A stretch of DNA of 48,501 nt from Alteromonas lipotrueiana (GCF_019249245.1 NZ_JAESDK010000026.1:1-48501); one strand, 5' to 3'. Positions 26,877 through 36,571 are shown, numbered from the stretch's first letter. Numbers and translations are program-made. The notes: generated from the sequence alone by a model not told the origin.

Positions 26877-28943
26877 TTACCTGGCGGCTGATAAAATAGT
26901 GTTAAACAACTCTTGGGCAGTACTGAGAATACGCGCCGCAGCAGCGTAAGATTGCTGAAAACGCACCAAATTGGCGGCTTCTTCGTCCAGACTCACACCT
27001 GAGACCGAGTCGAACCAGTTTTCAGATTGCTCTTTCATTGCTTCGGCCGCTTGCAAAGAAACATCAGCGCTGGCTGAGTTTTCACCGACACGGCCCACCA
27101 GCGTTGAAAACGAGTCATGTAGCGAGCGTTTCGGGTTGGTAGACTGATTACTTAATTGTACCAAATCGGCTTGCTGTAGCTCAGCCATTTTTATCGCGTT
27201 GGTATTATCATCAATACCATTTGTATTGTAGACCAACTCAAAACTATCGCCTGGGGCCGGCCGCCCAGAAAGACTGAAGTCGTAACCCGGGTAGTCAGAA
27301 GCATACCCTGCCTGACTTAGCAGTCCCGCATAATCCCCGTCGGTAACAGTAACGCTGGTTAATGTATTGCCGGCACTGTCTAATACATCAAACGTATTTT
27401 GCGCCGTAAACTGCACTTTTACCGGCGCAGCGCCAGGTGCGCCTGCCGGTGTCGCCAGCCCCTGGCTACCGTCAAACGCAGACTCTGCGACCCGTGTATT
27501 GGTCACTGTGACTCGAGCAGCGCTGGCCTCACCCAGGTTATTATTACCCGGCTTCACGCGCACCGGTGCGGCAAAAGCCAAATCTTCCGGGCGGCTTGTG
27601 GCCAGACTCAAATCGGAGGCAACCGTTTTAGTGGGTTGCAGTAAAAACTCATTGGCAGAATCGTAGCCGCCACCGCTATCAAATTGGACCTCAACCCCGC
27701 CTGGCAATTGGGTGAAGCCGCCTGCGGTCACGCTAATACCGGTTTGTTTTACCGGATTACCGTTAATATCTGTATTTTTGGGAGAACCATCGCCATTAAG
27801 TGCGGTTACGGCAATTGATGTTGGATTACCCGCTGCGTCGACCGTTTCTATTTCTATTTTGTAGTCAGCATCGGTAACCTCTGTACCTTTGCCAGCAGTG
27901 AAGCGGGCATCTACTGCTGGCGGTGTGGCTGCGTCAGACGGATAAGGCAATGCGGTAAATTCTGGCAACGAAAATATATTGCCGCCCAGTTGCATGTCTA
28001 AATCCATGCCCAACTTATTTTGAGTGTTCATAGCGTCAGCCATAGCCACCGCCATTTGACCGATGTCGCGCTGAGCAGAGCCCAATACTTCATCTCTGAA
28101 ACGAAACAATCCGCCCAGGGCCCCGCCTAACTGCTCTTCAGTAATACGTACCGAAGCCTGAGGTTTGTCGTTAGCAACATTAAATGCCAGTTGCAGTTGT
28201 TTGGTGTCAGTGTCAGGACCGCCTGATAATTCAAATAAATTAAAACCGCCATTTTCAAGTACCAATGATTCGCCGGTACTTAAGTTCACAGCCTTACTGC
28301 CATTGTCGTTAGTACGCACTTCTACTGACACCAGCTCGGCTAATTGGTTAATGGCTTTGTCGCGCTCGTTCAATAAACCATTAGGTGCGCCCTGCGGATT
28401 ACCGCGATTTAGCAATATGGTGCGGTTAAGTTCGCCGATATTTTGTATCAGACTGTTGGCTTCTTTAATTTGCGAGGTAAATTCGAGATTCAGGTCTTCT
28501 TCAATAGACTCCATATATTGTGAAACCGTACTCATACGTCGCACTAACCCTTCGGCTTCGCCCAGTACTGCTGCCCGTGAGGCCAGATTAGTAGGATCAT
28601 CAGCGGCTGTTTGTACTGAGCCAAAAAACTGACTAAGACCATTCGCGATAGAATTGGCTTCACTGGCCAGCAGGTTATCAATAATGCCCGATTTTTGACT
28701 GTATGCCTGCATTTCACCCACCGCAGTAATATCGCGGCGCAGCTGGTTTTGTGCAAAGACATCAACGACCCGTTCGGTCGTGCTTTGACCTACCCCGGCC
28801 AGCAACGTATTGCTGAACTCGGTACGCTCACGCACATAACCGTCGGTATTTACATTGGCAATATTGTTACTGGTGGTCTGCAAAAGCTGGTTGCTTGCAT
28901 TAACCCCGCTACTGGCAATTGAGAATAAATCTACAGGTCGCAT
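26877..28943 (-). CDS. flgK: Flagellar hook-associated protein FlgK (HAP1)
   Basis: The 688-residue hook-filament junction protein begins with a rod/hook-type N terminus (FSIASSGVNASNQLLQTTSNNIANVNTDGYVRER). Its C terminus has VSLDEEAANLVRFQQSYAAAARILSTAQELFNTIL. It is longer than enteric FlgK (about 550 residues), with the extra length in the middle (about 330-600), where several beta-rich segments occur. A GAAGGAA ribosome binding site precedes the ATG. It is 22 bp after flgJ. Confidence 0.95.
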   Translation of the reverse strand: MRPVDLFSIASSGVNASNQLLQTTSNNIANVNTDGYVRERTEFSNTLLAGVGQSTTERVVDVFAQNQLRRDITAVGEMQAYSQKSGIIDNLLASEANSIANGLSQFFGSVQTAADDPTNLASRAAVLGEAEGLVRRMSTVSQYMESIEEDLNLEFTSQIKEANSLIQNIGELNRTILLNRGNPQGAPNGLLNERDKAINQLAELVSVEVRTNDNGSKAVNLSTGESLVLENGGFNLFELSGGPDTDTKQLQLAFNVANDKPQASVRITEEQLGGALGGLFRFRDEVLGSAQRDIGQMAVAMADAMNTQNKLGMDLDMQLGGNIFSLPEFTALPYPSDAATPPAVDARFTAGKGTEVTDADYKIEIETVDAAGNPTSIAVTALNGDGSPKNTDINGNPVKQTGISVTAGGFTQLPGGVEVQFDSGGGYDSANEFLLQPTKTVASDLSLATSRPEDLAFAAPVRVKPGNNNLGEASAARVTVTNTRVAESAFDGSQGLATPAGAPGAAPVKVQFTAQNTFDVLDSAGNTLTSVTVTDGDYAGLLSQAGYASDYPGYDFSLSGRPAPGDSFELVYNTNGIDDNTNAIKMAELQQADLVQLSNQSTNPKRSLHDSFSTLVGRVGENSASADVSLQAAEAMKEQSENWFDSVSGVSLDEEAANLVRFQQSYAAAARILSTAQELFNTILSAAR

Positions 28944-28965
28944 AATTAACTTATTCCTTCACACA

Positions 28966-30057
28966 TTATGGGTTAAAACTGGCCAGCGTATTGCCTTGAT
29001 AGACACTCATTAATTTGTCTGCGTACGCGGGATCGGTGGCATAACCAGCTTGTTGTAAAGACTGGTAATAAATTTTGGCATCATGGCTATTTTGTACTGC
29101 CTGCTCATAGCGCGCCCCTGATTTAATAAAGTCGACATAGTCATTCATCGACTCAGCAATAGAGTCATAAGCCCTGAAGCTGGCTTTTTGGCGTGCAGCC
29201 ACCCCTTCAGAAAACTCCAGGGTATCAACCACTGCTTGCTTACCCTGCCACTGATTGTTGGCTTTAATACCAAACAAATTGTATGACGGAGCCCCATCGG
29301 TACCGTGAATTACCTGCTGGCCCCAGCCTGTCTCTACCGCTGCCTGAGCAATAATTGCTTTGGGGTCAGCACCAATTTTTTCAGCCGCTTGCTTTGCATG
29401 CGGATACAGCGCGGCTACAAAGGCTTCTTTGTCTGACACAATGGGCGCTTTAAAGGCGGCAGGCTTTGCCGTTACAATGTCAGAGGCTTTGATTTCAGAA
29501 GCCATAGTGCCATAGGCTGGAATTCCAGAAGACAAGGCTTCAGAAGCCGCAGATTTAAAAGCCGGACCTTTAGTCGCTGTACTTTCACCAACTATTTCAT
29601 TAAAAGCAGTGCCTTCAAATGCCACAGCCTGTTCAGGGCGCGCAGGCTGTTGCTGATTCATCTGTAAACTTAACGATGACAAATTACCGTCGCTTCGTAT
29701 TGCACTGGCTGGGGTGTAGTCAGGGTTGTTCTGGCCAAGCTGCTTAACAATAATATCGGCTAAGCCCATGCCGCCATTAGAGGTCAAATCTACCGCCAGT
29801 TGTTGATCATGCATATCACGATAAAACTTAACCTGCTGCGAATTAAACGGGCTGTTTTCATCAGAAAGTGCATCCTGGGCCTTACGCATTGATTTGAGCA
29901 TCATTTGCACAAAGATTGACTCGAATTGCTGCGCAGTTTCCTGAAGTGCCTCTTTGTCCTGGCCGTTGGCAATAGCTTCGCGCAAAGAATTTAAACTGCT
30001 TAAATCATTTGCGTTGCGCGCCATATCCAGCTGACTACGGGTAGGTAAACTGTCCAT
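28966..30057 (-). CDS. flgJ: Flagellar rod assembly protein and peptidoglycan hydrolase FlgJ
   Basis: The 363-residue, two-domain protein has a rod-binding domain at about 30-110 (QFESIFVQMMLKSMRKAQDAL...QLAVDLTSNGGMGLADIIV). A glucosaminidase-type muramidase domain lies at about 205-355 (ALYPHAKQAAEKIGADPKAIIAQAAVETGWGQ...SYNLFGIKA). It cuts peptidoglycan to let the rod pass. Between the domains lies an Ala/Ser/Lys-rich linker of about 70 residues with loosely repeated FKSAA/AFKAP units, making it somewhat longer than the usual 310-330. It overlaps flgI as TAATG. Confidence 0.95.
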   Translation of the reverse strand: MDSLPTRSQLDMARNANDLSSLNSLREAIANGQDKEALQETAQQFESIFVQMMLKSMRKAQDALSDENSPFNSQQVKFYRDMHDQQLAVDLTSNGGMGLADIIVKQLGQNNPDYTPASAIRSDGNLSSLSLQMNQQQPARPEQAVAFEGTAFNEIVGESTATKGPAFKSAASEALSSGIPAYGTMASEIKASDIVTAKPAAFKAPIVSDKEAFVAALYPHAKQAAEKIGADPKAIIAQAAVETGWGQQVIHGTDGAPSYNLFGIKANNQWQGKQAVVDTLEFSEGVAARQKASFRAYDSIAESMNDYVDFIKSGARYEQAVQNSHDAKIYYQSLQQAGYATDPAYADKLMSVYQGNTLASFNP

Positions 30058-31169
30058 TAGATCACCACCAGCTCACCACGTAAGGCGCCAGCCTGACGAA
30101 GTGCCTCAAGAATGGCCATTAAATCGCCCGGGGCTGCGCCCACCTCGTTTACCGCTCTGACCAGTTGGTCTAAGGTAACGCCAGGTTCAAACTTGAACAT
30201 ACGACTGTCGGCCAAATCAACATCAACGATAGACTGCGTAGTGACCACGGTTTCACCCTGCCCTAACGCATTGGGCTGCGTTACCTGCTGGTTTTCAGAA
30301 ATAGTCACCGTAAGCCCGCCATGGGTGATAGCAGCAGGCAGCAGTCGAACATCCTGGCCAATAACGATAGTGCCGGTTCGGCTATTTATTACCACCCGTG
30401 CCGGGGCCTGACCGGGTTCAAATTCAAAATTTTCAACAGCGGCTAAAAAGCCCACCCGCTGGCCAATATCGCGCGGCGCTGTAACCCGTACCGATGCTGC
30501 ATCTAGCGGGGTGGCTATGCTATAGCCCTTTTCAGGCTGTGCGCCAAGCCGTTCGTTGATGGTGTCTGCCAGTCGCTTGGCAGTAGAAAAATCGGGGTAA
30601 TGCAAATTAAGCGTTAAGGTATCCCCATTAGCAAAACCAGAAGGCACTGACTGTTCGACCAATGCACCATTTGGAATACGGCCTACGGTAGGCGTATTGA
30701 TAACAATTCTTGAGCCGTCCTGGCCTTGCGCGCCAAAACCGCTGACTACCAAACTCCCCTGCGCTACCGCATACACTTTACCGTCGACCCCTTTTAAAAA
30801 GGTTTGCAATAAGGTGCCGCCCTGTAAGCTGCTGGCCTCGCCTACCGAAGACACCGTGATGTCAATGGTCTGGCCGGGCTTGGTAAAAGGGGGTAATTCT
30901 GCATGAACCGCCACTGCCGCCACATTTTTAATTTTAGGTTTGGTATTTGGATCCAGGCTAATACCAAAATTGGTCAGCATGGTGCGAAAACTTTGCTCGG
31001 TAAACGGACTTTGCTCACCGGTACCTGGTAAACCCACGACCAGACCATAGCCTATGAGCTGATTTGACCGAACGCCTTGAATATCGGCAACATCTTTTAT
31101 GCGTTGGGCCTGCAGGTGACTACTAAATACTACTGTACACAGCACTACCCATTGGCAAAAAATCTTCAT
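30057..31169 (-). CDS. flgI: Flagellar P-ring protein FlgI
   Basis: The 370-residue periplasmic P-ring subunit has a signal peptide (about residues 1-21, cleavage near LQA). The family motif [30 protein letters not shown] follows. The hallmark C-terminal region [31 protein letters not shown] ends the protein. Length is typical. It follows flgH by 9 bp and overlaps flgJ. Confidence 0.97.
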   Translation of the reverse strand: MKIFCQWVVLCTVVFSSHLQAQRIKDVADIQGVRSNQLIGYGLVVGLPGTGEQSPFTEQSFRTMLTNFGISLDPNTKPKIKNVAAVAVHAELPPFTKPGQTIDITVSSVGEASSLQGGTLLQTFLKGVDGKVYAVAQGSLVVSGFGAQGQDGSRIVINTPTVGRIPNGALVEQSVPSGFANGDTLTLNLHYPDFSTAKRLADTINERLGAQPEKGYSIATPLDAASVRVTAPRDIGQRVGFLAAVENFEFEPGQAPARVVINSRTGTIVIGQDVRLLPAAITHGGLTVTISENQQVTQPNALGQGETVVTTQSIVDVDLADSRMFKFEPGVTLDQLVRAVNEVGAAPGDLMAILEALRQAGALRGELVVI

Positions 31170-31178
31170 GATGATTCC

Positions 31179-31865
31179 TTAAAACGGCCATAAAGAGGAG
31201 GTAAAAAACTGGGTTAGCCAGCCTTTTTCCTGGGCGCGAGCAAAACTCCCCGTGCCGCTGTATTGAATGCGCGCATTCGCTACTTTTGTCGAGGTAATTT
31301 CATTTTCCGGGCTAATATCGGCCGGCCGAATAATGCCGGTCAGCCGAATGTATTCATCGCCCTGGTTAAGCGTGAGCCATTTTTCGCCACGGATAACCAG
31401 GTTTTGATTGGGCAGTACGTCAACCACAGTAACCGAAATAGCGCCACTGAGGCTGTTTCGCTGATTGGCCTGGGCATCACCTGAAAAATCGCTGCTTGCG
31501 CCCACACCCAACTGAATAGACTCACCGCCGATATTAATTGCCTGCCCGCCCAGCCCGGTTATGGGCTGAACATTTACACCGGCATCTTTAGAAGTGGTAG
31601 TTCCGGCCGACTTAGTCGCCGCGGTATTTTCTTCCAGCGATACCGTAATAATATCGCCCACCCGACGGGCTGTGACATCTGAGTACAGACTATTTGCCAT
31701 ATGCGGGCGAAACAGTGCGCCATCTTCAGCAATATGTTCGCGAGGAATATCGGGAACCACCGGCGCAAACGACGGATCGTTCGCCTGAACCGGTGGCTCG
31801 GGTGTGCTGTTACACCCAGCCAACCACACCGCCATAGAAATAATTGCAAGACTACGCATGATCAT
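31179..31865 (-). CDS. flgH: Flagellar L-ring lipoprotein FlgH
   Basis: The 228-residue outer-membrane L-ring subunit has a lipoprotein signal with lipobox WLAGC (Cys18 from the first Met). It contains the conserved SLYSDVTARRVGDIITVSLEE, and near the C terminus RGEKWLTLNQGDEYIRLTGIIRPADI. Two ATG codons lie two codons apart. The first has a GGAA at short spacing, and either could be used. It starts 6 bp after flgG ends. Confidence 0.96.
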   Translation of the reverse strand: MIMRSLAIISMAVWLAGCNSTPEPPVQANDPSFAPVVPDIPREHIAEDGALFRPHMANSLYSDVTARRVGDIITVSLEENTAATKSAGTTTSKDAGVNVQPITGLGGQAINIGGESIQLGVGASSDFSGDAQANQRNSLSGAISVTVVDVLPNQNLVIRGEKWLTLNQGDEYIRLTGIIRPADISPENEITSTKVANARIQYSGTGSFARAQEKGWLTQFFTSSLWPF

Positions 31866-31871
31866 GTTCCG

Positions 31872-32660
31872 TTATAGCTGCTGAATAACCTGACCAAGCA
31901 TTTGGTCAACCGATGAAATTACTTTGGAGTTCATTTCATACAGGCGCTGGCTTTCAATTAAATTAACCAACTCTTCGGTAACATTAACGTTAGAGGTTTC
32001 TAACGTGCCTTGCGACAAACTACCTAACCCCTGTAACCCAGGAATTCCTTGAATTGGTGCCCCACTGGAAGCGGTTTCTACAAACAGATTCTGGCCCGTA
32101 GGCTGTAACCCCGTGGGGTTAATAAAGTCAGAAATGTTAATTTGGCCTAATACCTGGTTTTCAGCCTGTCCACGCGTCGTCACCGACACTTCACCATCTT
32201 GAGAAATGGATATTTGCTGCGCATCTTCGGGCACAGTTATCTCAGGCTGCAGTAAATAGCCTGCGCCAGAGGTCACAATTTGCCCCTGATCGTTTAACGC
32301 AAACTGACCATTTCGGGTATAGGCAATCGAGCCATCTGGCTGAAGAATTTCAAAATAACCTTTGCCCTGAATCGACATATCTAAGGAATTTTCAGTGGTT
32401 AACAAGTTGCCCTGGGTATGCGCTTTTTGGGTGGCCACCACCTTTGAACCGGCACCTAGCATCAATCCCGAAGGGCGTTCGGTATCGGCCGAGGATCGTC
32501 CTCCTGGTTGATTGATGTTTTGATACAACAAGTCTTCAAATACGGCGCGATCTTTCTTAAAGCCTACGGTCGAGGCGTTTGCCAGGTTGTTAGAAACCAC
32601 GGCCACATCGGTCTGGGCTGCGTCTAAACCGGTTTTACTAATCCATAACGCTGGATGCAT
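31872..32660 (-). CDS. flgG: Flagellar distal rod protein FlgG
   Basis: The 262-residue distal rod protein has ALWISKTGLDAAQTDVAVVSNNLANASTVGFKKDRAVFEDLLYQ at the N terminus, the typical rod SNNLAN signature. The C terminus is ETSNVNVTEELVNLIESQRLYEMNSKVISSVDQML. Length is exactly that expected. It is in the flgF-flgL segment. Confidence 0.97.
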   Translation of the reverse strand: MHPALWISKTGLDAAQTDVAVVSNNLANASTVGFKKDRAVFEDLLYQNINQPGGRSSADTERPSGLMLGAGSKVVATQKAHTQGNLLTTENSLDMSIQGKGYFEILQPDGSIAYTRNGQFALNDQGQIVTSGAGYLLQPEITVPEDAQQISISQDGEVSVTTRGQAENQVLGQINISDFINPTGLQPTGQNLFVETASSGAPIQGIPGLQGLGSLSQGTLETSNVNVTEELVNLIESQRLYEMNSKVISSVDQMLGQVIQQL

Positions 32661-32704
32661 AACATACTCCTCAGCCGGGTTTTAAGAGGCTGGTTACAAA
32701 AAAT

Positions 32705-33448
32705 TTAAAGAATTCTTAGCAGCATATTGCCGCGGCCAGCCAGCTCATCAGCTTGCTTCATCAGTTTGACCTGCATTTCGTAATGACGCTGCAAACTGAT
32801 CATGCTGACCATCTCGTCTACCGCGTTAACATTTGAGCCTTCTACCATGCCCGATCGCACCTGTACCGTTGCATCGGCAAACGGCACACTGCCGTCTTTG
32901 GTTCTAAACAGCCCATCCTGGCCGCGTTCAATGCTATCAAGCTGTGGGTTGACTAACTTCAGGCGGCCCACTTCCTGTGAAACGTTTTCGGGTGCACCTA
33001 CCGGACGAACAGAAATAGTGCCATCAGAGGCGATGTTGAGATTATCCAGCGGCACCGGCAGATAAATAGGACCGTTATCACCTAACACGACGTTTCCGTG
33101 CATGTCTGTCAAAACTCCGTCAGCTCCCATCTGAAAACTACCATCGCGGGACATGGCTTGCTGCCCGTTGGCATCTTGCATGGCAAACCAGCCTTTACCC
33201 TGAACCGCCACATCAAGATCGCGGCCGGTTTGCACCATTGCGCCGCCTTCGTAGTTGTTTGACGGACTTTCGGTCATCGCAAAAACCCGGGTCGGCAAAC
33301 CTTCGCCGTAAGCCGGCATACTTCTGGCCTGTTCCAGCTGGGCTTTGAAACCGGTAGTTTGTGCATTAGCCAGATTATTGGCGCGCACACCAGTGGCCAG
33401 CAGGTCTTGCTTGGCTCCGCTTGCGGCGATATAAAGAAGTTTATCCAT
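32705..33448 (-). CDS. flgF: Flagellar proximal rod protein FlgF
   Basis: The 247-residue rod subunit starts MDKLLYIAASGAKQDLLATGVRANNLANAQTTGFKAQLEQ and ends with VDEMVSMISLQRHYEMQVKLMKQADELAGRGNMLLRIL, the standard FlgF pattern. It is first in a transcript started by the sigma-54 promoter at 33490-33505 and separated from flgE by a terminator, so flgF-flgL can be expressed apart from flgB-flgE. Confidence 0.96.
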   Translation of the reverse strand: MDKLLYIAASGAKQDLLATGVRANNLANAQTTGFKAQLEQARSMPAYGEGLPTRVFAMTESPSNNYEGGAMVQTGRDLDVAVQGKGWFAMQDANGQQAMSRDGSFQMGADGVLTDMHGNVVLGDNGPIYLPVPLDNLNIASDGTISVRPVGAPENVSQEVGRLKLVNPQLDSIERGQDGLFRTKDGSVPFADATVQVRSGMVEGSNVNAVDEMVSMISLQRHYEMQVKLMKQADELAGRGNMLLRIL

Positions 33449-33489
33449 GACTGACTTTTGACGTTTTTAGGTGTAGATAAGCTTAGGAT

Positions 33490-33505
33490 TGCAAGGGCAG
33501 TGCCA
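33490..33505 (-). promoter_or_regulatory. Sigma-54 promoter of the flgF operon
   Basis: On the minus strand TGGCACTGCCCTTGCA fits TGGCAC-N5-TTGCA fully, with GG and GC 10 bases apart. It lies about 42 bp before the flgF start and just after the flgE terminator. Confidence 0.85.
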
Positions 33506-33525
33506 AGGCTACGAAAGCGGTAGAT

Positions 33526-33554
33526 ATAAAAACGAAGGGCCGCAAAAGCGGCCC
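33526..33554 (-). terminator. Rho-independent terminator after flgE
   Basis: On the minus strand GGGCCGC pairs with GCGGCCC around TTTT, followed by TTCGTTTTT. It lies about 30 bp after the flgE stop. Confidence 0.85.
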
Positions 33555-33585
33555 GAAAGGTATTTGAAATTAATAGCTTAAAGAA

Positions 33586-34971
33586 CTATCGAATATTCAA
33601 AATTGTTTGGTTAAGCTGGTTGTTTACTTCCAATGCACGTGAATTGGCCTGGAAGTTTCGCTGAGCGATAATCAGGTCAATCAGCTCGGTGGTCAGATTG
33701 ACGTTGGATTGTTCAAGAGCCGAAGAGTTGATATCACCAAAGGTACCGGTGGTAGCCTCACCCGCTAACGCTTCACCCGACTCAATGCTTTCTTTCCACT
33801 GCGTACTGCTTTCCTGAGTTAACCCCTGCTCGTTAGCAAACCGAACCAGTGCTACACGTACAATCGGCTCTGAGGTACCGTTTGAAAAAGTCGCTCTTAC
33901 CAGGCCGTCCGGGCCAATATCAATACCGGTCAGACGTCCCACTGGCAAACCATCCTGTTCAAGCGAGGTTACTTCAAACGATGAGGCAAACTGAGTAGGC
34001 TCATTAGGTGTGGCGTTATTAGGATCTAAGTTATAGTCGATAGCGATTTGCTGAGTTTCGTCTGATCCGTTCGACAATATATTCTGACCCAAAGCCTGCG
34101 TTACTATTTTGTTGTCTGCCCGAGCAACACCATCTGGAGCTTCAATACCGATAAAATCGCCGCCAGCGCTAAACTGTAATTTAGCAGCCGATACTGCGTT
34201 ACCAGTAGCTGTACCCATAGAATTGGCGGCTAACGTAGGATCAGAATTTGTGCCATCTGAATTAACCATATTAACCAGCTCATCATCAACGGTGGTAGCC
34301 ACATACCATTCGTTTTCGGCTGTTGGCGCGTTGTCTTTAATGTAATAGTAAGTCATTACATGACTGTCGCCCAACGAGTCATAAACGGTTACCGAGGTTG
34401 CGGCGTTGTAGGTAAGCGGATCTTCAGGGTCAAACTGCGCCGGGTCTAGCGCTACATCACTAGCGGGTAAATTCATGCGCAAATCTACTTCAGTGGTTTG
34501 CTGGGGCGAGCCAGAAGAGTCGGGAATTCGCACAGGCTGAGACGTGCTTAGTGCCACCGAAGCACTGGTACCGTCGCTGTTTACCGGAAAACCCAGTAAG
34601 TTGTCACCACTACTATTAACGACGAAATTGTCTTCATCTAACTTAAACTGACCCGCGCGGGTAAATGAATAATCACGCGAGGTGATCTCAGACACCGTAG
34701 CAAAAAAACCATTACCTGTTACGGCCAAATCCAGGGCGGTGTTGGTAAACTTTAAGCTGCCCTGTGAAAATTGCTGAGCCACTTCCTGCGTCAAAACACC
34801 GTTACCCACTTTTGTTTTGCCGCCGGCCAGCAAGGATGATGCATAGACATCGCCGAATTCGGCGCGTGACTCTTTAAACCCTGCCGTGTTGACGTTGGCA
34901 ATATTATTTGCGGTTACATCCAAATCTTTTTGTGCGGCCGAAACACCGCTTAGAGCAATACTAAATGACAT
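33586..34971 (-). CDS. flgE: Flagellar hook protein FlgE
   Basis: The 461-residue hook subunit has the N-terminal SFSIALSGVSAAQKDLDVTANNIANVNTAGFKESRAEFGDVY. Central beta-rich domains include a DIGPDGLVRATFSNG motif. The C terminus is LTTELIDLIIAQRNFQANSRALEVNNQLNQTILNIR. An AGCAGGAGAATG ribosome binding site precedes it, 14 bp after flgD. Confidence 0.97.
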   Translation of the reverse strand: MSFSIALSGVSAAQKDLDVTANNIANVNTAGFKESRAEFGDVYASSLLAGGKTKVGNGVLTQEVAQQFSQGSLKFTNTALDLAVTGNGFFATVSEITSRDYSFTRAGQFKLDEDNFVVNSSGDNLLGFPVNSDGTSASVALSTSQPVRIPDSSGSPQQTTEVDLRMNLPASDVALDPAQFDPEDPLTYNAATSVTVYDSLGDSHVMTYYYIKDNAPTAENEWYVATTVDDELVNMVNSDGTNSDPTLAANSMGTATGNAVSAAKLQFSAGGDFIGIEAPDGVARADNKIVTQALGQNILSNGSDETQQIAIDYNLDPNNATPNEPTQFASSFEVTSLEQDGLPVGRLTGIDIGPDGLVRATFSNGTSEPIVRVALVRFANEQGLTQESSTQWKESIESGEALAGEATTGTFGDINSSALEQSNVNLTTELIDLIIAQRNFQANSRALEVNNQLNQTILNIR

Positions 34972-34985
34972 TTTTCATTCTCCTG

Positions 34986-35672
34986 CTAACTGCCAATTTG
35001 GATGACGTCATCAAGACTGATACTCACATCACCATCCAAATTTAAAATTACGCCTTGACCACTGCCTGCCAGGCTAACACTGCCCACATGACGGTTTACC
35101 GCAGTGGCAATGGCAACGCCTTCACCATTGGCAAGACCTGAAGCGCTGACGACATATTCACCGGCCGGCATAGGATTACCTGCGGTGTCGGTTCCGTCCC
35201 ACTCAAACTGAATATTGCCCGGTGCCTGGGTACCGGCGTCAATAGATTTCACAATTTCCCCGTACTGATTAGACACCGTAATTTTCATGTCCTGAACACT
35301 TTGGTCATTTACCACAACACCGCCAAACCCAGCACCTTCGCTTTGCATATAACCAACGTTGCCTTCAACCAGCACATTCTGTCCAATCAGACTAGACGCC
35401 TGTAAGGCCTGGTTTGAGGTCATTGAGGCGGCAAAACTACTGAATTTCTGGTTTAAGTCAGTGATACCCTCTGCCATTGAGAAAGACGTCATCTGCGCGA
35501 CCATTTGATCGTTATCTACCGGTTTGCTTGGGTCCTGGTTGGCCAATTGCTCGGTCAGCAATGAAAAGAAGTCTTCCTGAGACAGCTTTTGCTCACTGCC
35601 ATCAACCACTTTGGTTTGTTCTTCCTGCCAGTAGAGATCGGACATTAGTCCGTTGTTGTTCACTGAGTTCAC
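34986..35672 (-). CDS. flgD: Flagellar hook-capping (scaffolding) protein FlgD
   Basis: The 228-residue hook cap protein is needed for hook polymerisation. The conserved N-terminal region LSQEDFFSLLTEQLANQDPSKPVDNDQMVAQMTSFSMAEGI is followed by a FlgD Ig-like region (GEIVKSIDAGTQAPGNIQFEWDGTDTAGNPMPAGEY). The start is GTG at 35672, favoured by AAGGAACATCAC at suitable distance; an internal ATG nine codons later lacks a comparable ribosome binding site. Confidence 0.94.
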   Translation of the reverse strand: MNSVNNNGLMSDLYWQEEQTKVVDGSEQKLSQEDFFSLLTEQLANQDPSKPVDNDQMVAQMTSFSMAEGITDLNQKFSSFAASMTSNQALQASSLIGQNVLVEGNVGYMQSEGAGFGGVVVNDQSVQDMKITVSNQYGEIVKSIDAGTQAPGNIQFEWDGTDTAGNPMPAGEYVVSASGLANGEGVAIATAVNRHVGSVSLAGSGQGVILNLDGDVSISLDDVIQIGS

Positions 35673-35694
35673 GTGATGTTCCTTTATTTAAGGT

Positions 35695-36117
35695 CTACTG
35701 ACCCTGACCAAGCTGCAGTACCCGCCGGAATAACTTCTTGGTAGTATCTGCAACCTGAACATTGGTTTCATAGGATTTTGAAGCTGACAACATGTTTGCC
35801 ATTTCTTCCACCACGTTCACATTCGGTTTGTAGATATATCCATCAGCATCGGCCATCGGATTATTCGGTGCGTACTCAACATTAAGTGGCGTGTTGCTTT
35901 CCACTACCCCTTTCACTTCTACGCCCACGCCTTTAGATTGTTCTTGCGTCGCATGTTGCAGCGCGGCTGAAAAAACCGGATAACGGGCACGATACGTATC
36001 GTTTTCGCTGCTACTTACCGTATTAGCATTAGCAATATTACTGGCGGTGGTATTCAGGCGAAGATTTTCCGCTTCCATGCCTGTGCCTGAAATATTCATG
36101 ACGTTAAATAAGCTCAT
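35695..36117 (-). CDS. flgC: Flagellar proximal rod protein FlgC
   Basis: The 140-residue rod subunit starts MSLFNVMNISGTGMEAENLRLNTTASNIANANTVSS. It contains the FlgC marker YEPN-like stretch (VEYAPNNPMADADGYIYKPNVNVVEEMANMLSASKSYETNVQVADTTKKL). Its ATG overlaps the flgB stop as TAATG. Confidence 0.97.
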   Translation of the reverse strand: MSLFNVMNISGTGMEAENLRLNTTASNIANANTVSSSENDTYRARYPVFSAALQHATQEQSKGVGVEVKGVVESNTPLNVEYAPNNPMADADGYIYKPNVNVVEEMANMLSASKSYETNVQVADTTKKLFRRVLQLGQGQ

Positions 36118-36524
36118 TAGGCTTGTCCTCCACTTAACGCTTTCTTCATACCTTTAATTTTGGAATCCAGAAACTGTATAGACGCCTGATAACGCATGCC
36201 GTTTTCTAAAAATGCATTACGCTCGGTCTGAACTTCTACAGTGTTACCATCGCCGGTATCTGGCTGATTAGGAATTCTGAACTGCACATCAAAGGGACTG
36301 GTGCTGGCGGTACCGCCCATATGTTTGTCGTGGGTTCGTACCATAGATGACGATTGCTGGCCGGTTTGCGCGGCAGACATTGCCTGTTTAAAATCAATAT
36401 CTCTGGCTTTGTAGCCCGGGGTGTTAGCATTCGCCAGATTACCCGCAATCACTTCCATACGATCTTCTCGTATGTTCACCGCGTTTTGATGAAAACTAAC
36501 CAGTTTGTCCAGATTGATGGCCAT
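36117..36524 (-). CDS. flgB: Flagellar proximal rod protein FlgB
   Basis: The 135-residue rod subunit has MAINLDKLVSFHQNAVNIREDRMEVIAGNLANANTPGYKARDIDFKQAM, the FlgB N-terminal signature, and ends with ENGMRYQASIQFLDSKIKGMKKAL. The ATG at 36524 is preferred over GTG at 36533 because GAGGAG is well placed for it. It is first in the flgBCDE transcript, which starts from the sigma-54 site at 36556-36571. Confidence 0.96.
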   Translation of the reverse strand: MAINLDKLVSFHQNAVNIREDRMEVIAGNLANANTPGYKARDIDFKQAMSAAQTGQQSSSMVRTHDKHMGGTASTSPFDVQFRIPNQPDTGDGNTVEVQTERNAFLENGMRYQASIQFLDSKIKGMKKALSGGQA

Positions 36525-36534
36525 AATTGACACT

Positions 36535-36566
36535 CCTCATTTGCACACTGACTTGTGCAAATGAGG
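36535..36566. repeat. Perfect 13-bp inverted repeat over the flgB promoter
   Basis: CCTCATTTGCACA and TGTGCAAATGAGG are exact reverse complements separated by CTGACT. One arm contains the -12 element of the sigma-54 promoter, and the other lies just upstream of the flgB ribosome binding site, including its AGGAG. Confidence 0.75.
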
Positions 36567-36571
36567 TGCCA
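36556..36571 (-). promoter_or_regulatory. Sigma-54 promoter of flgBCDE
   Basis: On the minus strand TGGCACCTCATTTGCA matches TGGCAC-N5-TTGCA exactly, with GG and GC 10 bases apart. It is placed about 32 bp before the flgB start and 35 bp after the cheR stop. Confidence 0.88.
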
